Of a DNA stretch of 13,116 nt, positions 1 through 7,582 are shown in pieces (the first letter of the stretch is position 1; the number at the start of each line of letters is the position of its first letter). Source of the stretch: Novosphingobium sp. 9U (GTDB lineage Bacteria > Pseudomonadota > Alphaproteobacteria > Sphingomonadales > Sphingomonadaceae); NCBI RefSeq assembly GCF_902506425.1, contig NZ_LR732473.1, positions 1-13,116 of the forward strand, written 5' to 3'. A model generated the notes under the pieces. That model did no database searches. It was not told where the DNA came from and saw nothing but the letters and a program-made list of their open reading frames with translations. The position numbers and the translations under genes were made by a program.

Positions 1-313
1 CAGGACGCTGCGCCGCCTCGCAGATCGCTTCAGCATCGATCGCGTCGTTCTTGTGCCGCTTCACAAACGGCTTCACGTAAGCGGGCGGGATTAGCCGTAC
101 GGTATAGCCCATCTCCAGCAGCTGGCGCGCCCAGTGATGCGCCCCGCCGCACGCCTCCAGCGTAATCATGCATCGAGGCTGTCCGGCGAAGAAGTCGAGG
201 AGCTTGCCCCGGGTCAGCTTCCTGCTGAACAGCATCGCACCGCGCTCGTCAGCCGCCTGCACGTGAAAAACACTCTTGGCGTTATCCGGACCGATTGTGG
301 TAACATTCGACAC
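1..313 (-). CDS. IS110-family transposase, N-terminal part (runs off the left edge)
   Basis: This is the first 104 residues of a DEDD-type IS110-family transposase. The protein catalyses excision and insertion of the element with a RuvC-like nuclease domain. All four acidic residues of the DEDD set are visible at family-typical spacing: Asp10 in a GPDNAK motif (usually G-L/I-D-x-A-K), Glu53 in LEACGGAHHW, and Asp90/Asp93 in KRHKNDAIDAEAI. The serine-containing C-terminal Transposase_20 domain would lie outside the window. The start is a GTG at 311-313, giving VSNVTTIGPD, which is where members of the family begin; an AAGG lies about 11 bases upstream. The frame stays open further upstream, so the exact start is inferred. 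Whether the copy is intact cannot be judged here. The family assignment is firm. Confidence 0.93.
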   Translation of the reverse strand, partial: MSNVTTIGPDNAKSVFHVQAADERGAMLFSRKLTRGKLLDFFAGQPRCMITLEACGGAHHWARQLLEMGYTVRLIPPAYVKPFVKRHKNDAIDAEAICEAAQRP

Positions 314-480
314 GAACGCCTGCCTTAGTGGTGATGAACACCTCCACCATGGCACAGCGATGTCCTCGGGAGGCGTCCACGCCATCAGCAATGGGGGCAC
401 CTACCCCACGATGATCGTAGGAGAGGCGGTCCCATAGCAAACGTTTGAAGCCCCGCATTGCCCCTGGCTCGACGTACAAC
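314..480 (-). ncRNA. Possible IS110 left-end leader / bridge-RNA region
   Basis: This is the stretch upstream of the IS110 transposase start, read on the minus strand. In the IS110 group (IS621 is the studied example) a structured bridge RNA is transcribed from the non-coding left end just upstream of the transposase gene and base-pairs with target and donor DNA. The sequence here can fold: TGGGG (392-396) pairs with CCCCA (404-408) around a 7-base loop, and an adjacent CGAT/ATCG element lies at 409-417, with CTAC/GTAG at 401-404 and 417-420 as an alternative partner. The outer end of the element is not identified, so the right boundary is a guess. The RNA assignment is inferred from position and foldability only. 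Confidence 0.35.
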
Positions 481-624
481 GTCTGATTCTATCTTTGGCG
501 TTGGTCGGATTACGATGGCACCGTTGCGGTCAAGGTCACCTGAGCAGCAAAACGTCAGCCTTGGGAACTGCCGTCAGAGTTGCGGATTCATCATGGTGCG
601 GACAACAAGCGGATTGACTTGAGA
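481..624. other. Spacer between IS110 leader and DUF3606 gene
   Basis: No coding region is convincing here. The outer end of the IS110 element should lie in or near this stretch, but no terminal inverted repeat is visible; IS110 elements normally have none or only short ones. A GGAAC at 564-568 recalls the -35 of the alphaproteobacterial general-stress sigma factor, but no matching CGTT follows at 16-17 bases. Confidence 0.4.
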
Positions 625-813
625 ATGGCTGACGACACATCAAAGCGTGGTAACGAAGATCGTCGCAAAGTCGCCGCGGGCGAGGAATACGAGGTCGCTT
701 ACTTCGCTCGCAAGCACGGCATTGAGCACGAGCAAGCGCTGGCTCTCATCGAAGAGATCGGAAACGATCGAGAGAAATTGGACCAGGCAGCTGCCCGACT
801 GAAGACGGCCTGA
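625..813 (+). CDS. DUF3606-like small protein
   Basis: This is a 62-residue, charged, soluble protein with no signal peptide or membrane segment. The core around residues 20-60 (EYEVAYFARKHGIEHEQAL, then a GNDREKLDQAAARL helix) follows the DUF3606 pattern: an E-Y-E-V-x-Y-x-x-x-x-x-G strand/helix followed by two short helices. These small proteins are common in alphaproteobacteria and their function is unknown. The ATG at 625 (MADDTSKRGN) is preferred over an in-frame TTG at 580, because the latter adds 15 residues unlike the family and has no ribosome-binding site. The sensor kinase starts about 100 bases downstream on the same strand, so co-transcription is possible but not shown. Confidence 0.72.
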   Translation: MADDTSKRGNEDRRKVAAGEEYEVAYFARKHGIEHEQALALIEEIGNDREKLDQAAARLKTA

Positions 814-918
814 CAAACAACCATTGGAGCGTGGAGTCGTGCAGGAGTTCGCCGCTTCGACCATCGCGACGTGGAAGAGCGGACCTCTGCAGCTTTGGCA
901 GGGCAAGGTTTCGCCTGC

Positions 919-2925
919 ATGAGCCCACCAGAGCCAAATGGTTCGATCGATCCCGCTCTCGCGCGCCTGATCGTTGAATCCTCTACCGACTTCGCGATCT
1001 ATACGACCGACCGCAACGGCCTGGTGACAAGTTGGAACCCGGGCGCTGAGAAGCTGATCGTGCGACCTGCGCAAGATGCTCTGGGCATGGACTCGCGTAG
1101 CATCTTCACCCCTGAGGATCGGACAGCAGGCGTTCCCGACAATGAGATGGCACGCGCCCTCAAAGAGGGCCGCTCAGTCAACGAACGGTGGCACATCCGC
1201 GCCGACGGATCCCGCTTCTGGGCCTCGGGTCTGCTGATGCCACTGCGCGATGGGGAAGGCGCGGAACCGCACGGCTTTGTAAAGATCATGCGCGATCGGA
1301 CTGTCGAGCGCGAAGCCGATCGCCGCTTCAGCGCCATGACGGCTGCGTTGCCGGGCTTTGTTTTCGTAACTGATGCCGATGGCAGCAACGTCGAGACGAA
1401 TGAGCAGTATCAGGTCTACACCGGGCGGTCTGCTGCCGAACTGACCGGCGATGGTTGGTACCTTTCGCTTCATCCAGACGACCGGGAGCGTGCGACCGAT
1501 AATTGGTCAAGAGCTGTGCAAACGGGCAAGATCTACGAAGCAAGCTACCGGTTTCGCCGCCACGACCATGTCTATCGCAGCTTTGCCTGCCGTGCGGTGC
1601 CAGAACGCGACTCCGAGGGTCGCATACTGCGCTGGCTTGGCACGTGCCTCGACGTTGAGAACGAAGCACGCGCGCGTGCGGCGCTGGAAGATCTCAATCG
1701 CACGCTCGAGCATCGAGCCACGCAAAGCGACGCCGACTTGGCAACTGCAATCGAGACTTTGCGCATCGAAGTGGCCGAGCGCCAGCGGACGGAGGACGCA
1801 CTGCGCCAGGCGCAGAAAATGGAGGCAGTGGGTCAACTCACAGGCGGCGTCGCGCACGACTTCAACAATCTGCTCACAGTCATTCGCTCCTCAATCGATC
1901 TATTGCGCCGCGCGGATCTCTCGGATGAGCGCCGCGCGCGGTACATGGACGCGATATCCGAGACAGTAGACCGTGCAGCAGGTGTGACACGCCAGCTTCT
2001 CGCCTTTGCTCGTCGGCAGCCGCTGCAGCCGGAGAAGTTCGATCCGGCTGCGCGACTGAAAGAGATGGCATCGATGCTCACCAGCACACTCGGTGCGCGT
2101 GTCGCTCTCACCGTCGAGACGGACGGTAACGCCTGTCTGATCCAGGCCGACCCTAATCAGTTCGACACTGCGGTACTCAACCTCGTTATCAATGCGCGCG
2201 ATGCCATGAACGGAGAGGGGGCGCTCACCTTGCGTGTGGAGCAGGTCGAGAGTCTTCCGGCGCGACGCGGCCACCTGGCGAACTCGGGCCGCTATACCGC
2301 AATCTCGGTCACGGACTCGGGGACAGGCATCCCCGCCGACCAGCGCGACCGTATCTTCGAGCCGTTCTTCACAACCAAGGACGTCGGGAAGGGCACGGGG
2401 CTTGGACTGAGCCAGGTCATCGGTTTTGCCAAGCAGTCGGGCGGGGACGTGACGCTTGCCAGTGTCCTTGGCGAAGGGACCACGTTCACATTTTATCTGC
2501 CGCGCGTGACCGGAGTGCAACGACACCACCCGGAGCCGGTTGGGCTGATCGAGCAACGGCAGGGTGGTCGCGGATCGATCCTCCTCGTCGAGGACAACGA
2601 GACTGTGGGCCAGTTCGCCGAACAGTTGCTGGAGGACCTCGGCTATGAGACCTGTTGGGCACCGAACGCACATGCCGCGCTCGATCTCATCTGCGAAGCA
2701 CCGGGCCGCTTTGACCTGGTCTTCTCGGATGTGGTGATGCCTGGTATGAGCGGCATCGATCTCGCTCGTCGCCTGCGCGAAGGCCACCCGAACATCCCGG
2801 TCGTGCTCGCCAGCGGGTATAGCGACATCCTAGCGGCCGAAGGCACGCATGGCTTTCCGTTGCTGCACAAGCCATACTCAGTCGACACGCTTTCCAGCGC
2901 CATCAGCAAAGCGCTAGGTCGGTGA
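919..2925 (+). CDS. PAS-PAS hybrid sensor histidine kinase with C-terminal receiver
   Basis: This is a 668-residue cytoplasmic hybrid kinase with no predicted membrane segment. In order it has a PAS domain with PAC tail (about 13-130), a second PAS (about 135-250), a linker helix with coiled-coil character (about 255-300), HisKA with phospho-acceptor His313 in the motif GGVAHDFNNLL, and a HATPase domain with N-box Asn425 (NLVINARDAM), G1 Asp466 (DSGTGIP), F-box FEPFFTTK and G2 GKGTGLGLS from 490. It ends in a receiver domain with acidic pocket Glu558/Asp559, phospho-acceptor Asp604 (SDVVMPG) and Lys651 (HKPYS). All key residues for autophosphorylation and internal phosphotransfer are present. 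The His box is of the HisKA type, not the HWE type of the general-stress kinases. The first PAS lacks the cysteine motif of LOV photosensors, so the signal is unknown. A GTG at 871 would add 16 residues; ATG 919 with AAGG upstream is preferred. No partner regulator or Hpt is nearby. Confidence 0.95.
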   Translation: MSPPEPNGSIDPALARLIVESSTDFAIYTTDRNGLVTSWNPGAEKLIVRPAQDALGMDSRSIFTPEDRTAGVPDNEMARALKEGRSVNERWHIRADGSRFWASGLLMPLRDGEGAEPHGFVKIMRDRTVEREADRRFSAMTAALPGFVFVTDADGSNVETNEQYQVYTGRSAAELTGDGWYLSLHPDDRERATDNWSRAVQTGKIYEASYRFRRHDHVYRSFACRAVPERDSEGRILRWLGTCLDVENEARARAALEDLNRTLEHRATQSDADLATAIETLRIEVAERQRTEDALRQAQKMEAVGQLTGGVAHDFNNLLTVIRSSIDLLRRADLSDERRARYMDAISETVDRAAGVTRQLLAFARRQPLQPEKFDPAARLKEMASMLTSTLGARVALTVETDGNACLIQADPNQFDTAVLNLVINARDAMNGEGALTLRVEQVESLPARRGHLANSGRYTAISVTDSGTGIPADQRDRIFEPFFTTKDVGKGTGLGLSQVIGFAKQSGGDVTLASVLGEGTTFTFYLPRVTGVQRHHPEPVGLIEQRQGGRGSILLVEDNETVGQFAEQLLEDLGYETCWAPNAHAALDLICEAPGRFDLVFSDVVMPGMSGIDLARRLREGHPNIPVVLASGYSDILAAEGTHGFPLLHKPYSVDTLSSAISKALGR

Positions 2926-3597
2926 ACGCGAGTAAAACTGTTCAGTCGTAAGATCATTCTCCTAACGCGGCTAGGTCGCTGCTTGCTATTGTTTCCCTGC
3001 TCCCAGATTAGATCCGCTGGTACGAGATCGTCCGCCAAGGCCACGTGGGCCAACGCTCAGCACAGCGTCTGAAATCTTGTAGGTTGAACGGCACCAAGCA
3101 TCCGGTGCGTGGCGACAACGACGCTTGCGCTATCGGCAGGGCGGATGGTGATAAGTTCGTCCCAGGTGATGCCGAGGTCACGCGGCTGCTTTCGACCAGT
3201 CCTGTGCAATTTGCCTTCGAGGCGCTCGATTTGTCAGCATCGCCCTCGAACTGCTCGGCCCCAATCACGGCGGCTCGCACCGACGCTCCGGCCCCTGATT
3301 GGAAGCGCTCAGTGCATCAGTTCGGGCAACCGCCCTTGCGCCTTTTCGGCTGTCGAGCCCGGCGCTCAGACGCCGACGTTCGGCAACGATTAATGAGTGG
3401 CAACTTGTGGAAGCACCCGAGGGCTGCTGAATGACAGTTGTGGGTTAAGGCCAAACCGCGGGGAGCAGCATGCCTGCGCCGGTCATGAAAGCACGGCGGC
3501 TCACTCCTACAATCCCGCGCAGCGGCTTGTGACCAGCCGGTCCTTCTGCCCCCTTATCCATTCGACTTCCGCTGGCTCGCTCGCTAAGATTCGGATC
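2926..3597. other. Gene-poor stretch with degenerate repeats
   Basis: About 670 bases lie between the kinase and the small membrane protein gene. Open frames exist on both strands over 3008-3434, but they overlap each other, have no ribosome-binding site and resemble no family I know, so none is called. Two copies of a degenerate short repeat lie at the right end (3380-3414 and about 3427-3450). No clear Rho-independent terminator follows the kinase stop at 2925. Confidence 0.5.
3380..3414 (+). repeat. Degenerate intergenic repeat, copy A
   Basis: This copy reads TCGGCAACGATTAATGAGTG followed by GCAACTTGTGGAAGC. It aligns with copies at 3883-3920, 3933-3955 and 11021-11060 over the pattern CGGCAAAGCTGCATGA, then a GGCAGCTTGTGGGAAGC-like tail. 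A shorter partial copy (TGAATGACAGTTGTGGGTTA) lies about 12 bases downstream at 3427-3446. Similar decayed sequences fill spacers in sphingomonad genomes; no function is known to me. Confidence 0.4.
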
Positions 3598-3795
3598 ATG
3601 GGTAGCGTGCACAAATTTCAGCGTCCGCCGAAGAACGAGCAACAGTTCAAGGGCTATCGGCCGAACCCGCCAAGTGGAGCGAGGCGGGGGAAGTTGGCGC
3701 GTCGGCAGCTGCGGGGGTGGCAGAAGACTTCAATCGCCTGGTCGGCGCTTGTGCTCTTTGCTGTCGGACTGTGGGTAATAGGCAAGTTACTGTAG
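3598..3795 (+). CDS. Small single-pass membrane protein, hypothetical
   Basis: This is a 65-residue protein with a basic, proline- and glycine-rich N-terminal half (MGSVHKFQRPPKNEQQFKGY, then an RRGKLARRQLRGWQK stretch) and one C-terminal hydrophobic segment (about residues 45-64, IAWSALVLFAVGLWVIGKLL). That layout predicts an inner-membrane anchor with a positively charged cytoplasmic tail. Small proteins of this plan occur in sphingomonads, but I know of no function. The frame is open much further upstream (to about 3397). The ATG at 3598 is chosen because the upstream residues are rich in Cys, Ser and Arg and cross the intergenic repeats. The next gene (4033-4539) converges on it. Confidence 0.7.
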   Translation: MGSVHKFQRPPKNEQQFKGYRPNPPSGARRGKLARRQLRGWQKTSIAWSALVLFAVGLWVIGKLL

Positions 3796-3882
3796 CGCCA
3801 GTCGCCGCTCGCGCTGGCTTGCAGGCATCCAGAACACACGATCTCTCCCGTTCAGTGCTCGTTGCATGCCGCCTCCAATCTG

Positions 3883-3920
3883 CTCGGCAAAGCTGCATGA
3901 AACGGTAGCTTGTGGGAAGC
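3883..3920 (+). repeat. Degenerate intergenic repeat, copy B
   Basis: This copy reads CTCGGCAAAGCTGCATGAAA followed by CGGTAGCTTGTGGGAAGC. It shares GGCAAAGCTGCATGA exactly with the copy at 11021-11060, more than 7 kb away, and the TAGCTTGTGGGAAGC tail with the neighbouring copies. It lies in the spacer between two converging genes. Confidence 0.5.
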
Positions 3921-3932
3921 GCGTCGTCGCCG

Positions 3933-3955
3933 CAGAATGGCGGCTTGTGGGTCCT
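3933..3955 (+). repeat. Degenerate intergenic repeat, copy D (partial)
   Basis: This is a short partial copy, CAGAATGGCGGCTTGTGGGT, directly after the copy at 3883-3920. It keeps the core GGCTTGTGGG. Two partial copies in tandem suggest repeated insertion or local duplication followed by decay. Confidence 0.4.
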
Positions 3956-3968
3956 CGCAGTTGCGGCG

Positions 3969-3991
3969 GGGAGGGCGGCGGCCACCCTCCC
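3969..3991. terminator. Strong GC hairpin between converging genes
   Basis: GGGAGGG (3969-3975) pairs perfectly with CCCTCCC (3985-3991) around a 9-base loop that can itself form GG/CC. It lies between the small membrane protein (stop 3795, +) and the TonB-like gene (stop 4033, -), so it could end transcription from both sides. There is no T-run on either strand, so it is not a classic intrinsic terminator. Confidence 0.35.
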
Positions 3992-4032
3992 TGCTTCTAG
4001 AGCAAGTTCTGCTGCGAGGCACTTACCGTAGC

Positions 4033-4539
4033 TTAGCTGGCGGGTACGAGTTCAAGCGCTGCGGTGTTGGTGCCGGTCTTCGCATACCAAGCATTGCTAT
4101 GGTCAGCCTCTCTCCGCATCTCGGCGATCTTCTGCCGAGCTCCACTCTCGGAGTTGGCGAAAAGCATGCGAACGACGTACTTCTGGTCATGCCTGAGACC
4201 GAGCGGCAATGGATGAAGGGAGGCGATGCGCCTTACCGCCCGGATTGTTGCGAAGTCGTACTCGCGATTGCCAGAGGACTTCAGAAGCTTCACGTCAGCT
4301 GGAGCGCCGCTCTCGCTGCAGTTGAATTTGACCGCGACAATGCCTTGGCTGGGACCCAGTGATCCGAGATCATCCCGAACTCGCAAGCCTTTGTTGAGAT
4401 CGGTGATCACCCGAGCTGACCAGTTCGCCAGCGAAGGGGACGTCTGCATAGCAGCACCAGATAAAGGTGCTTCGGCATGAGCGGCATAAGCACAGATGAA
4501 GAAAGCCGCAGCGCCGGCGGCTTCAAGATTTCGCTTCAT
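4033..4539 (-). CDS. Secreted TonB C-terminal-domain-like protein
   Basis: This is a 168-residue protein with a signal peptide (MKRNLEAAGAAAFFICAYAA, cleavage probably after AHA at about 22). The mature part is one TonB-C-like domain: a strand with GIVAVKFNCSESG, then ADVKLLKSSGNREYDFATIRAVRRI, then LHPLPLGLRHDQKYVVRMLF. This matches the family plan of a glycine-ended strand, a V-x-x-x-x-S-S-G turn, a helix, a proline-containing loop and a final strand. It lacks the N-terminal membrane anchor and proline-rich spacer of a true TonB, so it is probably a periplasmic stand-alone domain. The start ATG has GGGAG about 10 bases upstream. No TonB-dependent receptor, exbB or exbD is nearby. Confidence 0.75.
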   Translation of the reverse strand: MKRNLEAAGAAAFFICAYAAHAEAPLSGAAMQTSPSLANWSARVITDLNKGLRVRDDLGSLGPSQGIVAVKFNCSESGAPADVKLLKSSGNREYDFATIRAVRRIASLHPLPLGLRHDQKYVVRMLFANSESGARQKIAEMRREADHSNAWYAKTGTNTAALELVPAS

Positions 4540-4808
4540 TTCGACTATCTCCCGTTCTCTGAGCGAGCGGCCCGTTGGCCGTGTTCACGCTTTGCGCCGA
4601 TGCGGCGTTATGGGAGAGGATGAGGAACTGACGGATTGCCGATGTTTCGCCGATCTTTCCAAGCTTGAGGGCATGCGCTGTCTCAAGCGGTAGCTTCGGT
4701 CATGCGATACGTACCGAAAAACGCTGATGTGCTGGCCGGTAATCTCGACCGCGAACATACAGGTGACTAAGCTAATCGCCGCGTGGGGGAGAGAGTCGGG
4801 AGCTGGCC

Positions 4809-6766
4809 GTGCGACGAATTGAGCTCGCGAAGGAGCCCGAATTCGAGATGGGTGGCGTTGCCGTCGTACCAGCCTATCGTCAGCTTACGGCAAGCGATGG
4901 CGGGCAAGTAGTGGTCGAGCATCGTGTCATGCAGGTGCTCATTGCCTTGGCAGATGCTGCTGGCGCGATTGTCACGCGCGATGAGCTTATCAAATCGTGC
5001 TGGGATGGCCGCATCGTGGGTGATGATGCGATCAACCGCGTGATCAGCCGTTTACGCCGAACTGCACAGGAGCTTGGCGGTGACGTGTTTCGGGTCGAGA
5101 CCATTAACAAGGTTGGGTACCGGCTCGTCCTGATTGGAGAACCCACGGCCAGCGATGCCGAGAAGCAAGCTGACGCTTCGCGGGATGCCGCATCGCTCGC
5201 TCGATTGCCTACTGCAGCGCCGATCGAAGATGAAACGGCAGCGGCTACGCTGACCGCATCAGCGGCACCGGCGAGCCGGATCAACGCTCGCAGGATTGTA
5301 TCCTTGTTCCGTCGACCGCCAGGGATCACGGTCGCAATCTCAACGCTGTTGATATTGGCGGCCGGGCTCTGGCTTTGGTTCCCCCATGAGCCGGGATCGG
5401 GACATAGCATGACAGTGCGCCTGGCAGGATATCTGCTCTCGTCCACCGATCTGCCAGCGACCATTCAGGAGTCAACGAACGCTGAAGTAGCGGCGCCTTC
5501 AACGATGATGGTGTTATCGGCATTTCGACTGTTCGCAAGGTGCTGCCCTCGGCCACGCCGGCGTATTCTCTGGGCGGAGTAATCTACAAGAACAGTAACT
5601 CCATTCGCGTGGTCAGCCAGTTGACCAACGATCGCTCGGGTGTGGTTCTATGGTCGGACAGCGCCAACTACCCTGCGAGCCAAATTTCGAGGGTTCCGCA
5701 CAAGGTGGCGATCGACGTCGCCGTCGTAATACGCTGCGGTCTCTCCGGCGCTGCAACCTACCGGGAAGCGCTGCCGGACGAAGCACTCAGCAACTACATG
5801 CGATACTGCCAGGAGTATTGGTCCTATGGCGGAAGCAAGACCTTGCACTTTGCGCGCCGAGTTGTCGCTTCGGTTCCGGATTTCTCGTGGGGATGGTCTG
5901 CCGTTGGTAACGGCTATGTTCAGTCCTTGCACGATGAAGGTGACAGCCGCCGAGCCGAAGCGCTCCGGAAGGCAGGACGCCAGGCGGAAGACAAGGCTCT
6001 GGCGCTGGACCCCAGAAATGGCGAGGCCTTGGCGCACAAGGCGTATCTGATCGACTCGCGAGATTGGCTGGGGCAGGAGGCCTTGTTTAGAAGCGCCATC
6101 GCGGTCAAGCCGCTCGATTGCGGTTGCGAGCATTACGGCTACGGTTTGAAGCTGCAAAGCGTGGGCCGACTGGCTGCAGCAGTTGCCCAGTTTCGTGCCG
6201 CCACGGACATGCTGGCGCTTTGGCCGGACTCGCAACTCGCATTGGCGAACGCCCTTGTAGCCACGGGTCAAGACGACCAGGCCAAGCCAAGCTTCCAAGC
6301 AGCCATTGATCTCAGCAAGGATCCCCATTTTGAACAATGGCTTGCGGTGAGCGAGGGAATGGAAACTGGCGAGTACGCCTCAGCCATGATTGCGCTTGAT
6401 AGTCCGGACCTGCAGGTGTCCAAACCGAGCCGAGATGCAATGCTGTTCGCTTACGAGGCTCTGGTGTCAGGAGAGCCGCACGCGCGGGAGAAGGCTGTCG
6501 CAATGCTCGTCGGGCTCCCCGAACGCGAACGAAGCAGCAGTGTTGTGCGGATGTTAGGGGCGCTGGGTGCGCCTAAGGAAGCATTGCAAGCTGCAGGTGA
6601 GCGGCCATGGCTCTTCTGGCGGCGCAGCATGCGCGGCGTCCTTCATGAACCAACCTTTTCGACTGTCGCCCGACAACTCGGCCTGGTGACCTACTGGAAA
6701 GCGTCACGAACAAAGCCGGACGTGTGCTTCGAAAAAAGTAAACCAGTCTTCTGCTCGATGGTCTGA
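4809..6766 (+). pseudogene. CadC-like winged-helix membrane regulator with periplasmic TPR-like region, frameshifted
   Basis: This reads as one gene in two frames. The 5' part (GTG 4809, GGGAG 8 bases upstream) encodes an OmpR/PhoB-type winged-helix DNA-binding domain (about residues 10-112, with DELIKSCWDGRIVGDDAINR and the VETINKVGYRLV wing), an Ala/Thr-rich linker and one membrane helix (about 172-192, ITVAISTLLILAAGLWLWF). The 3' part continues in the -1 frame from about 5495 as AFNDDGVIGISTVRK and runs to 6766. It covers a sensor-like segment (LTNDRSGVVLWSDSANYPAS) and TPR-like helices with ALDPRNGEALAHKAYL and KPLDCGCEHYGYG. The frames join at GCGGCGCC (5490-5497); one extra G there would give EVAAAFNDDG. 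Without correction the product ends at 5582 (257 residues) and keeps only the DNA-binding and membrane parts. CadC-like proteins bind DNA while anchored in the inner membrane. The lesion could be real, a sequencing error or programmed. Confidence 0.85.
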
Positions 6767-7032
6767 GCTTCTCGTTGCTCTGAACAAAAAGTGGTCCAAG
6801 TTCATCGTTATCGCTGGTCTTTGAACATCCTTCCTTGCCGGCGCTTATGGCAGAACCAGCGGAAAGAAGATCCCAATCAACTAGTTGCCCAAACTCGGGA
6901 ATTGGCAGCAACGCCTGCTCGACACAATCCGCGGTTGCTCGGCGACGCTCACGACAAACAGGCCGACGCTATCCGCAAGAGAACCGAATGATGCAATCGA
7001 TGCCGAGTGGATTACGGTACGTTCAGGACCGA

Positions 7033-7254
7033 TTATCTAGAGTTCTCGGGGCGCCAGGGTTCTATTCCATCCAGCAAGCCAGGTAGCTGCATAAAGTGGT
7101 CTAGAAGGTCCCGTGCGGCTTCGGCAAGCCGTCCCAGGTTGCGCGAGGTCTGCCAGTCCGCGGTAGTCGCAGCAAGGTGTTCAAGGCCAGCTATCTCGTT
7201 GGCCATTACTCCCAGCAAGGCTGAGGCATCAGTAGATCCCGAACACTGAGGCAT
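7033..7254 (-). CDS. Small helical protein, hypothetical
   Basis: This is a possible 73-residue protein starting at ATG 7252-7254 (MPQCSGSTDASALLGVMANE), with an in-frame GTG two codons upstream. The sequence suggests two or three amphipathic helices (residues about 10-25, 30-48 and 50-62), with no signal peptide or membrane segment. Weak support for coding comes from the even helical pattern and an AGG about 10 bases before the ATG. Codon third positions are not strongly GC-biased, so it could be a chance frame or an old gene. I do not recognise a family with confidence. It faces the CadC-like gene tail to tail. Confidence 0.35.
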   Translation of the reverse strand: MPQCSGSTDASALLGVMANEIAGLEHLAATTADWQTSRNLGRLAEAARDLLDHFMQLPGLLDGIEPWRPENSR

Positions 7255-7260
7255 GCGCAC

Positions 7261-7582
7261 CGACCTATGATCGTTTACGCAGGCGCATTAACCTAGAGCA
7301 TGTGACACCAGCCTGAACACGCGGGCCCTGTGTTGCTTGCAAGTGAGCTGAGCCGCGCTTGTCCGCCGGTTTTCTGTGATTCGGACCTCACGTTCTATTT
7401 GGTTGCACACAGGTGTCTGCAAGCGGCCATCAAACCGGATCAACGGACGGTAGCTACTGGGGAGCCGGCGAGTGCCGCCGAGCGACCGAGACTGGAACCA
7501 AACTGGGATGACAAAATTCTCACACCAGGGCACATTAAAGCTAAACCCTGTTTCGGGGGAACGCGTTGAAGCTGCGCCGTGC
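7261..7582. other. Spacer without a recognised gene
   Basis: About 320 bases lie between the small hypothetical gene and the end of the esterase gene. The frames present overlap on both strands and none looks coding. A short CCC-TGTTTC-GGG element at about 7546-7558 could form a weak hairpin downstream of the esterase stop, but with only three base pairs it is not called a terminator. Confidence 0.4.

Noticed and set aside
564..588. EcfG-type promoter in front of the DUF3606 gene
   Set aside because: GGAAC is perfect, but at 16-17 bases the sequence is GATT or ATTC rather than CGTT.
1900..2787. Long minus-strand open frame (295 codons) inside the sensor kinase
   Set aside because: It lies fully antisense to a kinase with every conserved motif intact; long antisense frames are expected in GC-rich genes.
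3008..3434. Overlapping frames on both strands that might be a gene after the kinase
   Set aside because: No ribosome-binding site, no domain resemblance, and similar codon quality on both strands, so a gene could not be chosen.
3397..3597. Extended start of the small membrane protein
   Set aside because: The extra residues are Cys/Ser/Arg-rich and cross intergenic repeat copies; ATG 3598 begins the part that looks like a protein.
5648..6337. Minus-strand frame of 229 codons inside the CadC-like gene
   Set aside because: The plus-strand frame carries clear family motifs (sensor segment and TPR-like helices); the antisense frame matches nothing.
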